A stretch of 64,000 nucleotides of DNA from Cylicocyclus nassatus (Eukaryota > Nematoda > Chromadorea > Rhabditida > Strongylidae). The DNA lies in the NCBI GenBank assembly GCA_958299035.1, contig CATQJL010000305.1, positions 32,501,733 through 32,565,732 of the forward strand, given 5' to 3'. Of the stretch, positions 21,128-32,648 are shown piece by piece. Positions within the stretch are counted from its first letter, which is position 1, and each line of letters begins with the position of its first letter. The position numbers and the translations under genes were made by a program. Under the pieces are notes generated by a model. The model ran no database searches, was not told the origin of the DNA, and saw nothing but the letters and a program-made list of their open reading frames with translations.

Positions 21128-22844
21128 AGATTTGAGATCTACATTCGATCGCAGACACTCTTCTATGATTATCTCCACCTCTCATCCTCCTGTTCAGAGA
21201 ACTACAATGCTTTGATGGTTTTCTATACTCACATTTTATACTGTTGGTCATCAGAGATGAACTTCACAGGTACTAAAATAAGACAAACAAAGTATTGCTT
21301 CATGTAGTAAATAGAGCGGTTTCTTTGAGGTATTTCATATTCTTTTTGTTTATAAAACTAGCGTTTTTCTCCATAATTTCGCAATTTTTTGTGCATCACA
21401 ATTTTGATACAGTCCTTTCTAACCCCAGTCTGCCCATAATTGGCATGGGGGTCCCGTCGCTAGCGTTTTACGTCACGCCTTAGACTACTTTCTGCTCTTT
21501 CTTCCATCTTTCTTCCATCAGATGATGGATAACAGTCTTACTTTTCAACAACAGCGCCTTCCTCAGAGACCTAAAAAGAAGCCAATCATTTATTTACCTA
21601 ATATATAGATTCGAGACGTAAAGAGTGAGTTAGCTGTAAAGGTTATTTTGTTGTAATCTTTCTTTGTCCATCTTCCTTCACAGAAGATTAAACTTGCTTT
21701 GCTGATTTTCACACTAGTCTTTCATAGACGTGGCAAGGATCGAGCAAGAGGTGTGGCAAACAATCACCGGATACGATTTTCTCTCAAGTTCTCTCCCACT
21801 CCCTCCCCCTCTCCCAGGAACTACCATTTGCCTACCGTAGGCATGAAACTGAGCTCTGTAAAGCATATTAGTAACAAATATGGAATTAGCATGTTGAATA
21901 ACCCCTATACAAGTTTTAGCGAATTTTGAGGTTGTAACCCATTTTTTGAAAAGTTTGTGAAATGTTTTTGTGCCTCATAAGTTTGGCATCTGTCCCAATC
22001 CCAATCAGGCTGGTATGGCGGAAGTTCGCTCGATAGGTTTTCCGTCGCGCCTTGGGCCGCTTGTCTGCTCTCTATTGCACCTCTTTGCTCTCTCTAACAG
22101 TGCGGAATGCAGCGCAAACCTTAGCGTTGCCATGCGCAAATTTACGCACGATTCGATTTGATCCCGATTGGGACTGGCTGTGTAAATAGTACAAATAAAG
22201 TTCATTTGGCCTTAATTTTTGGCTACAACGTCTTCTTTGGAGGCCTTAAGGCGCGAATCACTCAAATTTAATCAAATTATATATTTGTGATGTGGGAACT
22301 AACTCAGCTCTAGGGGTCTTTTGTTGCACTCTTTTCCTATGCAATTACTTTTACAGGGGATTACACGTACTGATCTTATTGCATTCACTTGTAATGCATC
22401 ATCCTCCCCCCCCCCCTCCCCCTCGCCGCGTAGGTGTTAAGCAAGGAAGTCGTAAACATGATGACTCATCACCTTACCCCACACCTTCCCCCCCCCCACT
22501 CCGGCCGGCGCGAGTTGGTGACGTCATCAATTACTGGCAACCAAAAATATCAGTTACGCTGTTTTTATAATCAGTGGGGATTATCACAGGACTATCACTA
22601 TGATTGGGTGATGAACAAGCACACCTGTCCTCCTTTGGAAACTGACGCAATGAATCAACGCAAGAACTTCAGATCCGTCATTCACTAATAAGGGAAAAAT
22701 ACTTAGTCGAAGTGGCTTTTCCATAAGAAATGTATACTGTCTTATAGGAGATAAATCGCTGATTTCAAATCTGCTTTCCTTACCTGCAAAGCGCTTTTGG
22801 GAGGAGAATTCTTGGAATTTTTTGAGGTAAAAATATCACGTTGT
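21128..22844. other. no gene recognised
   Basis: Intergenic. It contains C-rich low-complexity tracts at about 22400-22430 and 22485-22500, and a loosely paired CCCAATC...GATTGGG pair (about 21990-22180) that may be the ends of a small degraded element. No domain in the short open frames. Confidence 0.4.
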
Positions 22845-23420
22845 AACATAAGTCTTAGAAATGGAGAAAATGAAAATTTTCTTGTTTTTACAAAAACGGC
22901 GCTATGCGTTTCTATTCATGTAGCTGTAAACTACAAGACCTTAGAAGTATAACCGTAAATTTTCAGCTTTGAAGCGCTAATTTTCGAAAAGTGCCGAATT
23001 TAGATTCTTTCGCTCGGGTGCTCAATGCTAAATCAGGCAATTTTCGAAAATTAGGGCTTTTGGAAAGCTGAAAATTTACGGTTATACTTCTAGGGGCTAT
23101 TAGTATACAGCTACAGTCGAGTAGATTTAGCGGTAAATATAGTGTGCTTGCACAGAAGGTGAAATGCGGTAAAATTTGCACGTGAAGAAATAGCTTCGAC
23201 TGTGACGCCGGCCAATTGCGAGCGCAAGGTACCCGCAGTACTGGCGTGGCTACTTGTTCACGCGCAAATTTCACCGCATTTCACCTTCTGTGCAAGCACA
23301 CCATATTTACCGCTAAACCTACTCGACTGTACATGAATAGAATTAGCATAGCTCCGTTTTTGTAAAAACAAGAAAATTTTCATTTTTTCCATTTCTAAAT
23401 AAGGAAAAGATACAGCAACG
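22845..23420. repeat. nested fold-back element
   Basis: Three nested or adjacent inverted repeats: 22920-22998 with 23036-23115; 23118-23190 with 23255-23330 (including AGAAGGTGAAATGCGG and its complement); and an outer pair 22850-22918 with 23330-23420 (including AAGAAAATTTTCATTTT and its complement). This suggests palindromic elements inserted into one another. It shares blocks with the fold-back at 780-1180, and 23597-23618 is identical to 1337-1358. Non-coding. Confidence 0.75.
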
Positions 23421-24825
23421 GTACATATGAGTGTGAAATATAGCGTGCAATTTTTACGAGCGAGTTGAAGATTCGTAGGATTTTTGTGAATCGATAGTTT
23501 TTCGCAATTTTGTGAGCCTTCAGTACGACTCAAGTTTTGGATGCAAACTTACGGTTGGTCGCAGCTGGTGCGAATTTTTGTATGCTGTCTTGTAGAGCTT
23601 GCTTTGCTCTATCGAACGGTACCCTAGAGCCCTATTAAAATTATGGAGTTCACGACTTATCGCCTTGAGAAATTGAAGTGTAACAAGACTTATAACAATC
23701 TAATACAATGATTTGGCTAAAAAACAAGTGTCGAGATCTTTCCGGCGCTTGAAAAGAGTAATGACAGCATGAGTTTATTAGATTGAAGGTATCTATTGCA
23801 TAAAAGCCCATAATAGTAACCATGGTCCCATATGGCTCGCGGGCTAAAGTTTTGAATGCTTTTATTGTAACCGCTCTTCCAAATTTCTGCGTGAAAAATC
23901 TCATAACTCTCTTCGCAGAAGAGCTTTGCAGATAAGGAAAGCAGATTTGGAATCAGCGTTTTATGCTTTATAAGATAGTGTACATTCCACATGGAAAAGC
24001 CACTTCAATTAAGCATCTTCCCCTTGTAAGAGCATGTAAATCAATGGCACTTACACCACTAAAGTTTACCAGCCGCTTACTGCCAGTTTACTCCGTTGAC
24101 TAGCCGCTCTCTGACGCTAGCTGCAGGTTCGGCTGATACTCAGCAGTTCCGCTGCCTCGTGAACTTCTCGTTTTATTTTCACTTTCTACTTTAATGCGGA
24201 AATGTGAAAATTTGCAGACAGTTTGCTATGTTGCACGAACTAGAGTTATAACTTGAGCAGAAAGAAAAACTGAGGACATAATTTCGGCTTTGTGAGTTCA
24301 TTTTGACTCAACACTCTAAGCAACGTATACTACGTAAACTGCAAAAATCAATAAATCGATAGAGGCAATCCGTGTGTGTCGAACAAAATGGCTTATTAGC
24401 ACACGCCCTACCCCCATTATGTATACCAAATTTGGTTCAAATTCCATTACTACTTCTATTCTTTTCGGACGAACATAAAAAATTTCTAAACAAAAACTGC
24501 AAAAATCAATAAATCAATAGAGGCATTCCGTGTGTCTCAAACAAAATAGCTTATTAACATAGGCCCGATTCCATACAATATGTATGCCAAATTAGAGTTC
24601 TTTTACTCTTTCTGTCCTTTTTAGGCGAAGATACAAAAGTGGCTAAGCCAAGTACTATATAATAATACCAGTCTGATTGTCCGGCTTCGCCGGACCCTCA
24701 GACTTCTTTTATAGCACACAAAAATTGTTTAACAAATGTTTTATGCTTAAAAGGATCACATCAAAAATTGCGTAGAAGACGCTGATTTCCTCAGTATACC
24801 AAACAAATGAAATGACAAAATATTA
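23421..24825. repeat. dispersed repeat fragments and a 150 bp duplication
   Basis: About 24342-24460 and 24493-24600 are diverged tandem copies sharing ACTGCAAAAATCAATAAATC and CGTGTGTSTC blocks; they resemble the Helitron interior. A double hairpin at 24670-24704 follows: AGTCTGA pairs with TCAGACT outside, and GTCCGGC with GCCGGAC inside. About 23930-24005 is shared with 12770-12840. No gene recognised. Confidence 0.55.
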
Positions 24826-25745
24826 TTAGGTTGTTGCAAAAATAATGTCCGTTTTTCTAGGCCTATTTTCCGAACAACTTTTTTCCTTCATAGTTTCTTT
24901 TTCGATATGGATTCTGCATATCGTTGTAAAGCTTTTTTCATGTACTTTCTGACAGTTGCAAAATTGAGCTTTTATCTCATCTGTGAGAATTTCACCAGCA
25001 TCTCAAACAGCTGCACTCAAAATCAAAAAGTCGTTGCTTAAACTCCCTTGGCCACAACTCAGACGCAACTCAACGGGTTCTTTTGAAAACATAGCTTCTG
25101 TATTACTTGAATATTGTTTACCTATAGCATATTCAAATAGATATTTTCAAAACATCTGAACCGAGAAATCGACGCCCCAAAATAGATACTCACTGCTGGC
25201 AATCTATGGGTCCAAAGTTTCTCATAAGTATGGCAATCGCCGAAGCTTCGCCCATTTCTGTATGCCTGAGGTCAGAACATCTTTCTCACAATTTTAGCAG
25301 AAAAGCTTAGCTACTCAGTGTAAAAAGAATTTCAAATTTCCATATTTTGGGACATTCTGGCGTCCCACAAATAGGCTCGAAAAAGTGAACAAATTTGAAT
25401 TTCTATCTTTTCTATTCGCAGGACTCCTTCATTAAAGTCTCTTCTAAGTAGAAGTATACTACTGGCTTGTGTCTACAAAATAAGCTGATTAGCAGTCAAT
25501 GGAACAAAACTCGAAGGGAGTTGTAGTCTCACAAAGACGAGGTTTTTAAAAGAAAAACTTTCGGTTTTTTGACGCACGGATTTCTTCCCGTTTGTGAAAT
25601 TAATATATGCAGGTGCGCATCAGATTAAGAAAGGTTTACTGCTTCATATGGTTTTGATTACATTCAAAAATATGAAGACTGGACAAAGTTATAGCCTATC
25701 AAAGTGAAAATTTAAAAAACGGACATTATTTTTGCAACAACCTAA
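24826..25745. mobile_element. mariner-type element, 920 bp
   Basis: TTAGGTTGTTGCAAAAATAA and the next ten bases (TGTCCGTTTT) are matched exactly in reverse complement at 25716-25745, a 30 bp perfect terminal repeat. A TA precedes the left end; the right side has AA, so one copy of the TA duplication may have mutated. The ends look like those of mariner elements (TTAGGTYGTTGCA). No transposase frame with the D,D34D signature is visible, so it is a non-autonomous or decayed copy. Confidence 0.8.
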
Positions 25746-25819
25746 AATAAATAAAAAAAATAGAAAAAAAAATATCCCAAAATAGATACTTACTTACTTA
25801 GATACTTAGATGGCCCTCC

Positions 25820-27500
25820 TCACGTGACGTGCGGGCCCCAGTACAAAAGTTGCCATTTTTCCCTGTCCCTCGCTTCAGACATCCGCGATCTTCTTGGTCG
25901 TCGTCGGTGGCTGCGTCCACGAGTTCCAGGGGCGAAAGTCGTATCCAGCTGATTTCTCAGCTGGTCCATCCGTTCCACGAACACGTCTGCCCATCTCGTC
26001 GGTGGTCTTCCTCGAGGACGTTTGGCTTCGCGAGGAATCCACTCAGATGTTCTTTGTGTCCATCTGTCGTCTGTTCTTCTCATTATGTGACCGGCCCATC
26101 GTGTTTGGCTTTTGTAACGTATTCCGCTGGGTCACGGAGACGGGACATTCTTCTCATATCCGTGCTCCGAGTCCGACTAGATGTTGCTTGCGTCGGGTCA
26201 TCTTCAGAAGACTGCGCGCGCTCTGTGGGTGGTCCGTAAAGCTTTCGACGTGGCTACAGTGTCGGCCCAAGTCTCAGCTGCGTAACAGAGCGCTGGAACG
26301 GTTGAGTCCATCAGGTGGGCACGAAGCTCCGGGTCCGTCAATTGGTCGGTGGCTTCCTTCAGAGGCCCGAGGGCGGCCCAGGCTGCTCTTCTTCTCCTGT
26401 TAAGTTCTTCCCTCAAGTCGTTCTTCATGTTTATCGAACGTCCGAGATACACGCACTAAAACGTCTCCATGGGTGTGCCTTCCAATTCCATTTCTGCATC
26501 TTCTCAAATTGCGTTCTTCATAAACTGGGTCTTCTTTCGATTTATTCGCAATCCGATCTTCTTCCCTACTTTGTTCAGTTCCTTCAGCATCGTCTCTGCT
26601 TCAGTGATACTGCTCGAGAAGAGAACGATGTCGTCCGCAAAACGAAGGTTGGACAGGAATTTCCCATCAACTCGTATGCCTCTCTCGTCCCAGTCCAGTG
26701 ACTTCATCATCCACTGCAAGGCCGCGGTGAACAGCTTCGGCGAGATTGTGTCGCCTTGTCGGACCCGCTTCCCATTTGGTATGGTCAGGGGCGATGGATT
26801 AGCTGCATCGTCGCTGTACAGTCCTTGTAGCAGTCGGCTAACGTCCTCACGTAAGCTGGGTCCACTCCTTAATCGACTAGCGCAGACAGGATGGCGTTGG
26901 TTTCGACGCTGTCAAAGGCTTTCTCGTAGTCGACAAAGGTTAAGACGAGAGGCAGTCGGTACTCCCGGCAGACTTCTATGACCCTCGAAACGGTCTGGAT
27001 GTGGTCCATGCCTCTGAACCCTTTGCGAAATTCAGCTTGTTCTTGGGGTTAGGCTTCAACCAGTGTCCTTGCTATGCGAGCGAGGATAATCTTCGTAAAA
27101 AGCTTGTACGCAGACTCAGCAGGCATATCGGACGATAGTTCCGAAGATTCTCCCGTTCAGCCTTCTTGAAGCGAAGGACGGTTCTTGACGTTCTCCACTG
27201 GTCGGGAATCTTCTCCTTCTGATGGTAAGATGTCAAATGCGACGCTAGAACCTCGTGTAGACGGTGTCCTCCGGCTCGCAGAAGTTCGACGGAAAGATGA
27301 TCTGGTCCTGGAGCCGTGGACGTCTTCATGGTCTTTATCGCAATACACACTTCAGCAGGTAGAATCCTTGGTGGTACTTTTCCAATGGGAACAACGGGCA
27401 TCTGCACGGGTGTTGATGAGCGGAAGAGGTTGGTGTAAAAGTTCTTCGCGATGGATTCCATCTTGTATCGGGAAGAAGTCGAAGTCCCGTCTTCGTTCAA
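25820..27500 (-). pseudogene. RTE reverse transcriptase, broken reading frame
   Basis: From 27500 downward: TAPGPDHLSVELLR and NYRPICLLSL (fingers), then motif A FVDYEKAFDSVE near 26900-26935 in another frame. The catalytic FADD lies within LRFADDIVLFSS (about 26610-26645), followed by GLRINRKKTQFM, the YLGRSINM block near 26420-26452, and a C-terminal KRPRGRPPTRWADVF block near 26000-26030 before the stop at 25820. The parts lie in three frames with stops between, so no full-length enzyme is made unless the assembly is wrong. In intact relatives this enzyme makes cDNA at the nicked target. Confidence 0.85.
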
Positions 27501-27557
27501 TAGTGCAGCCAGCGGTACGTGATATTCACAGAGGTCCCCTCGGCATTTCTTAAAACT

Positions 27558-28766
27558 TCATCTTCCTCTGGCTGCTTCCAGTAACTTGGCTTGCCTGTAC
27601 TTCCTAAGATCCTCCTGCATAGCTGTTCTGCAACTGGCATTGGCTATAAGTCGCTCGAGATGGGTTGCATTCGGATCCAGCCTCAGAAATCTTCTTCTTT
27701 CGAGCAATTCCTTGGTGGTCTTCGAAATACGTTCCAGGTTCTTCTCAGAAGTCACTGAGGCACATTCTCCGCAGGCTCGCAATCCTCTCAGAAGCCGGTC
27801 GTAGTCGTACGTTAGGTCCTTCTCGATGGGCCAGTCACATCTTGATATGAGCTCCTCCAGCCTGTTACCGTCATAAACGACTTCCTTCCTTCTCGCGGCA
27901 CTGTGACAGACTTTCTTTTCCAACCTTCGGCTGAGTCGTATCTTCGCTCGAAAGAGGCGGTGATCGGAGCCACTGCAGAAGGATGGAACTATTGAGACAT
28001 CGAGCAAGCTCCACCTTCGGTTGATGAGAATGTGGTCGATCTCCGCGTGAGTCGTTCCGTTGGGCGATTCCCATGTCCATCGGCGATGTTCTATCTTCAT
28101 GAAGATGGAATTTCCATGAAAGAGTTGTGCGGCGGAGAGAAGCCCAGCTAGAAGGTTGCCGTTTTCGTTCCGAAGCCCATATCCAAACTTCCCGATCCTA
28201 TATTCCTTTTCTAGTGGCATCCCGATTTTCGCATTGAAGTCGCCCACAACATACTTGTAGAAGGACTTTTCGTTGCGGACGACCTCCTCCACGTCTTCGT
28301 AAAAAGCATCTAGTTCTGAATCGTCAGTTGCTGATGTTGAAGGGTAGCAGATGATGATGCTGATGGTCTTCTGACGTGGAGGGCGTAGTCGTAGGATGCC
28401 TAGTCGAGGTGATAGGGTCTCGTGCGAATCGACAAGATGGGCGATAGATGGGTGGACGACAAAGCCGACGCCTCCCACGTTTCGTGATGGAACCTTTTCA
28501 CCACGAATAATGAGGGTCCCATTACTCATCTGTCGCTCGTCCTTCTTCCTGGACTTCGTTTCCTGCAGAGCGATGATGTGGTAGTTGATGTGCTCTGCAG
28601 CATCGAAAAGAGCGTGGAGGTCGGCGTTTGTGGACACTGTCCTGGCGTTGTAGGTGCAGAGCATGAGGCAGTCTCCGTGGCATGTCGTCCGGGCAGACGT
28701 GTCCTTTTTGTCCAATCCAAAAGGCGTCCTGAGGACCCTGAATTCAGTCTTGCTACCCGCCAGCAA
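27558..28766 (-). CDS. RTE apurinic/apyrimidinic-type endonuclease domain
   Basis: A 402-codon open frame. Motifs in order: YNARTVS near residue 40 (Asn), LQETKS near 70 (catalytic Glu), GGVGFVVHP near 100, [10 protein letters not shown] near 165 (Asp, Asn), [18 protein letters not shown] near 245, and [11 protein letters not shown] near 265 (Asp-His pair). This is the exonuclease/endonuclease/phosphatase fold that nicks target DNA for priming. The frame runs into the reverse transcriptase region but is separated from it by a stop. The start Met is the first in frame; the true start may differ. Confidence 0.85.
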   Translation of the reverse strand: MLAGSKTEFRVLRTPFGLDKKDTSARTTCHGDCLMLCTYNARTVSTNADLHALFDAAEHINYHIIALQETKSRKKDERQMSNGTLIIRGEKVPSRNVGGVGFVVHPSIAHLVDSHETLSPRLGILRLRPPRQKTISIIICYPSTSATDDSELDAFYEDVEEVVRNEKSFYKYVVGDFNAKIGMPLEKEYRIGKFGYGLRNENGNLLAGLLSAAQLFHGNSIFMKIEHRRWTWESPNGTTHAEIDHILINRRWSLLDVSIVPSFCSGSDHRLFRAKIRLSRRLEKKVCHSAARRKEVVYDGNRLEELISRCDWPIEKDLTYDYDRLLRGLRACGECASVTSEKNLERISKTTKELLERRRFLRLDPNATHLERLIANASCRTAMQEDLRKYRQAKLLEAARGR

Positions 28767-29105
28767 GGCGGGTCCGATGTGCAGGGTTTCTTTCTATTCT
28801 TCTAACTGGTAGAGTAATGAAATTTTTCCCCTACAAGAGCAGACTTACTAGGCCAACTCTTGATTTCCACGGGGCGATCCTGACCCCGGGCTTGAAGCGG
28901 GGAGAACCGCCTAGCGACCTGAAAACCAGACGGCGGTGGATCTGGCCTGGCCGGCTCTTGGCTAGGCATCCGGCCGAAACCGGAAACGTCGAACTCCTTC
29001 ACAGCTTGGGAGGCCCTGCCGGAGTATACACTCGGCTGTGCATCGCAGTTCGACACCCAGTGTCACCCCCGCGCCACGATGAGGCGGCCGACCATTGTGG
29101 GGGAA

Positions 29106-30824
29106 CATTAGATAGCTACTAAAAATTGAAGAATTTATGACATTTGTAAATGCAGCTTGCTGTGAAGCGTTTTCAGATGTAAAATCCATTCCCTCAGCTT
29201 CATAGGTTGGTGTGACAACACCATGTGTTATTCATTAGAATCATGTATTAATCTTTTACCTGAAAATTTCGAGTTTCTCATATGGCATTGTATTATACAA
29301 AAAGCCAGTAATTGTATTGATCCTCCATAAAACACTCTACTGAAGGGAAAGATAGCGCTCTTACCGATAGTGTAGTTGCAGGTACTCTCTGTGCAAGCAG
29401 TGCATTTATACATTATTCGTTTCTTACTGAATGCAATTATAAAAAGCTTAGACGAAAAGTTTAGACTGAAAGCGCTTCGAAATACGCTCATTTTTGTCCG
29501 CAAAAATGAGCGTATACTCAACACTACAACGAATCAACATATGCGCTTACTAAAGCCGTCCACTCCATTAAGTATCTTTAACTTAGACACAAATTACAAT
29601 ATGAGACCAATAAAGTAATATGTTTTTCAAAATCATTAGGTTCTGAAATCAATTTTAACACGTTTCGGACCGGTGCTGCACATGGTGCAGCACGCTGCTT
29701 TGAGGGATCTTTCTGACGTTTGCAGAAGGTTTCCTTTTAGTCTGAAGTTGTTATGTTAAAGGTCTAACCTCCTACTTTTCAAATGACTCTGTATAGTTGT
29801 GCCGCCGATGTTTGTTTAGGAGATATGAGCACAAATTGAACAAGAGTTGCAACGAAGTGCGGCGACGCGAACGACGCGTGCGACGTCGCAACTTTTCTTT
29901 GCTTTGATATCAAGGAAAAAAACCGTAGTGTTGATACTGATGTGTACCGTGTCCAACATAGATACTTTTGAATACTATTAGAATCTGAGTTCTTGTTCCT
30001 ATCTTTCAAGAAAGCGCAAAAGTCCCTCTCATGCGACAGAATTCAAACACTTCGATTTCACTCAGAACTTGGATATGGAGCTTATCTGACATGCTGATTA
30101 CAAATGCGGCCCATAGGCTGCGAAATAAGGTCCCTTTGTAGGCTAACGGCTGAAAGTACACTCTTTTTCGCCGCGCGCGATTTCGCGGTCCGCAACGTGT
30201 TAACTCATTAGTGACCATTACTCATAGTTTCCATTGTTTTACCGGTTCAGTTCTGCACTTCGCTCTTTGCCACTGTTCAGCTCTATACATCATTTATACT
30301 CTGTTATCAAACGGAACAGTGGTATGAACTTCACATTAAAAATACTCTTGGCTTTCAGGCTGGATCTATGTCCACTTACTTGTTGCTACTATGACTGCTA
30401 AAAGTCGAAATAAACATACATTTGGCTTGCTATCAGCTTGAAAAAAAACTTTGTTATAATGATAAAATCCTGACATTCACGGGACTTTTATTGTACTTAA
30501 TTCTCGCATAAGTATCAGTGATACTCTTTAGCTATGTTTAATCCCAAATGAGATAGGACTCAAAATTTAGTGTCGTTTACTATCTTTGAGAAAGTGCGTT
30601 TCCAATCGCGTAAGTAAAAAGCTGGTTACTTTCAATATTTCTTTTCAAGAGCCTCTTCCTCTTAGGTTCAACAGACTATCGCATGTTGCAAGTTAGATTG
30701 AGTTCACATTCTTTCAAACATGTTAATTAATGGGACATACCGTCTTTCCCATCATGTTAGAAACCAAGAAGATCTTTTTTGTTACAAATTTGTGACGTTG
30801 CGTCTACATCTGCTCAGTCATCTC
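29106..30824. other. no gene recognised; two hairpins
   Basis: A perfect 15 bp hairpin ATACGCTCATTTTTG (29482-29496) pairs with 29501-29515 around a 4-base loop. A 9 bp palindrome, GTGCTGCAC-ATG-GTGCAGCAC, lies at about 29672-29692. The 3' end of the minus-strand Helitron should fall near 30700-30820, but I could not find its hairpin and CTRR end. Short frames carry no known domain. Confidence 0.45.
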
Positions 30825-32648
30825 TTAAAGCAGTACTTCTTCATAGACGATGTTTCTTACTGCTCTTATAGGAGTACATACTTTCAAACCTTCCGGAGAT
30901 CTGACCCGGGAGAAGGCGACGTAGAGTTGCCCATGGCTGAATACGTCTTCGGGGAGGTATACACCGACTTCGGTGAACGTCTGCCCCTGTGCTTTACTTA
31001 TCGTCATAGCGAAAGCAACCTTAACGGGAAATTGCTGCCTTCTCAACCGAAATGGTAACTGCTTGTCGTAGTAATTGTCGATTCTTGGTACTACGGCTAG
31101 CTGGTGATTACGCTCCGCGCAGATAAATCGGCATTCCTAAGACGAAACGTCCTAAAGTCACAATTCTTAACCGTGTCCCGTTACAAAGGCCGTTGGTAAC
31201 GTCAAGATTGCGTAGAAGCATGATTATAGCTCCCCTCGTCAACCTCAGCTCATGTGACGGCATACCGGATGGCTCTAGCGTGTTTAGATATTCAACCGAG
31301 TAAGATTCGGAGTCTTGGGCATGAAGTATAGCATCATCTATGCTTCTGTAAACTCTCTCTTCTTGTTCAGTCCCCACGCCAAGCGCTGCATTACGTCATT
31401 GAGTTGTTTTACATTTACGTTCTTTGGGACCAAAATTGCTCTATCGTAAAGAGCTTCTTGCACATCAATAACTTCGCCGGAAATTTCTGTGACGATGTTG
31501 CCGGTGCAAATGATATGTTCTTCTAAAGCAACACGTCCATCTGCGGTGCTATTGCGACCATTTCCTAATTCTAGGAGAAACTCGTGCCAGTCATTTCCTG
31601 CGTTTTGAACGTGCATGTTTCTTCGGAGACGATAAGTCTTAGATAGCTGCCACAAAGATGATCTGGTGACGCATGCCGCAACAACGTCTTCCCGCTGGCC
31701 ATGTTCAACGACTGGCAAAACTTGGCGGAAGTTCCCATCTACGATGATTAGTTTTCCACCAAACGGTTTATCAATTTGCATGACATCACGAAGTAAAGCG
31801 CCAACGGTTCTAAACGAGCATTTGGGAGTCATAGATATTTCGTCCCAAGTGATGACGTCAGTGCTTGCTAGATCGCGGGCCTCTTTCTGTTGCCTTCTTA
31901 GAAGCGACGAACGATTGCCGTCAGCCATGTTAAGCTTGAACGCCAAGACTGCGGTTCGTCCGCCAGGAAGAAGATTAGCGGATATTCCAATCCAGGCTAC
32001 ACAAAGCACCCGACGGCGCTGCGCTACGACTAAATTGTAAAGGACTGTGTATATGTAAGTCTTCCCGCTACCTCCTGGGCCATCTATGAAAAAACATCTT
32101 TCGAAATCACGATCCATAGCTGCGATTATATCGTCAACGGCGTTCTTTCGATCAGGATTCAACGTCTCATACATGCGTGCTCCGTCGCTACGGTGTCGTC
32201 CATATTCTATCGCCTCAATTGGAATTTCAGGACGTTCGTCTGCTGAAGGTGTCACCATTTGCCGCAAGTCTCTTCCTAGAAGTAGCATTCTATCGGCCAC
32301 ATCAAAGTACGCTATGGCAACAGCTTCTGTTTCGCCTAATCCTTGATGCATATAATCGTCGCTCATCGTAATTGCAAACTCATGCCAAAGCTCTTGTGCA
32401 TCTGCTACTTCGCAGTAGCAGAGCAGGCATGCAAAAAAGCTTCGCAAAGCTGACGGAGTTTGGAACTGGACTGCTTCTTCCATGCTTTGCCTATAGTACG
32501 TATCATCATCGAGATAGCCAGCGGCTTTAGCAGCATCTGAGAATGTCGCATACGTATGCCCATCGATTGTGCGAAGGTCTTCGAACGTTTTTCCTTTTGT
32601 ATAGATTAGCAGTATGCGAAGGCAATAACGCTCTTGTTCTCTTGGCAA
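30825..32648 (-). pseudogene. Helitron helicase domain (PIF1-like), frameshifted
   Basis: Three frames in order on the minus strand (32648-31338, 31377-31108, 31046-30825) encode a PIF1-family SF1 helicase. Seen: GPGGSGKTYIY (Walker A, about 32060-32090), AVLAFKLN, WDEISMTPK (Walker B region, about 31840-31860), IVDGNFRQVLPVVE (motif III; intact relatives usually have GDFRQ), [14 protein letters not shown] and [13 protein letters not shown] (motifs V-VI, about 30890-31020). At least two frameshifts separate the parts. In active Helitrons this helicase unwinds DNA for rolling-circle transposition. Confidence 0.9.

Larger units (their letters stand above)
25770..29105 (-). mobile_element. RTE-clade non-LTR retrotransposon, frame-broken
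   Basis: On the minus strand: a 5' leader (about 29105-28770), an open endonuclease frame (28766-27558), a reverse transcriptase broken into several frames (27500-25820), and a 3' tail of AAGT/ATCT repeats (TAAGTAAGTAAGT at about 25785-25800). Order, motifs and microsatellite tail fit the RTE clade (as in C. elegans RTE-1). The 5' boundary is approximate. Inserted right beside the mariner-type element ending at 25745. Related relics are at 1515-5950 and 51230-53900. Confidence 0.85.

Noticed and set aside
25829..28805. Plus-strand open frames opposite the RTE element (for example 25894-26403, 26469-26981, 27185-27553)
   Set aside because: Complementary shadows of the reverse transcriptase and endonuclease coding strand, rich in Ser/Arg as expected from antisense reading.
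29672..29692. Hammerhead ribozyme of a Penelope-like element
   Set aside because: A GAAAC-like block and a hairpin are present, but the CTGATGA core needed on the other side is absent.
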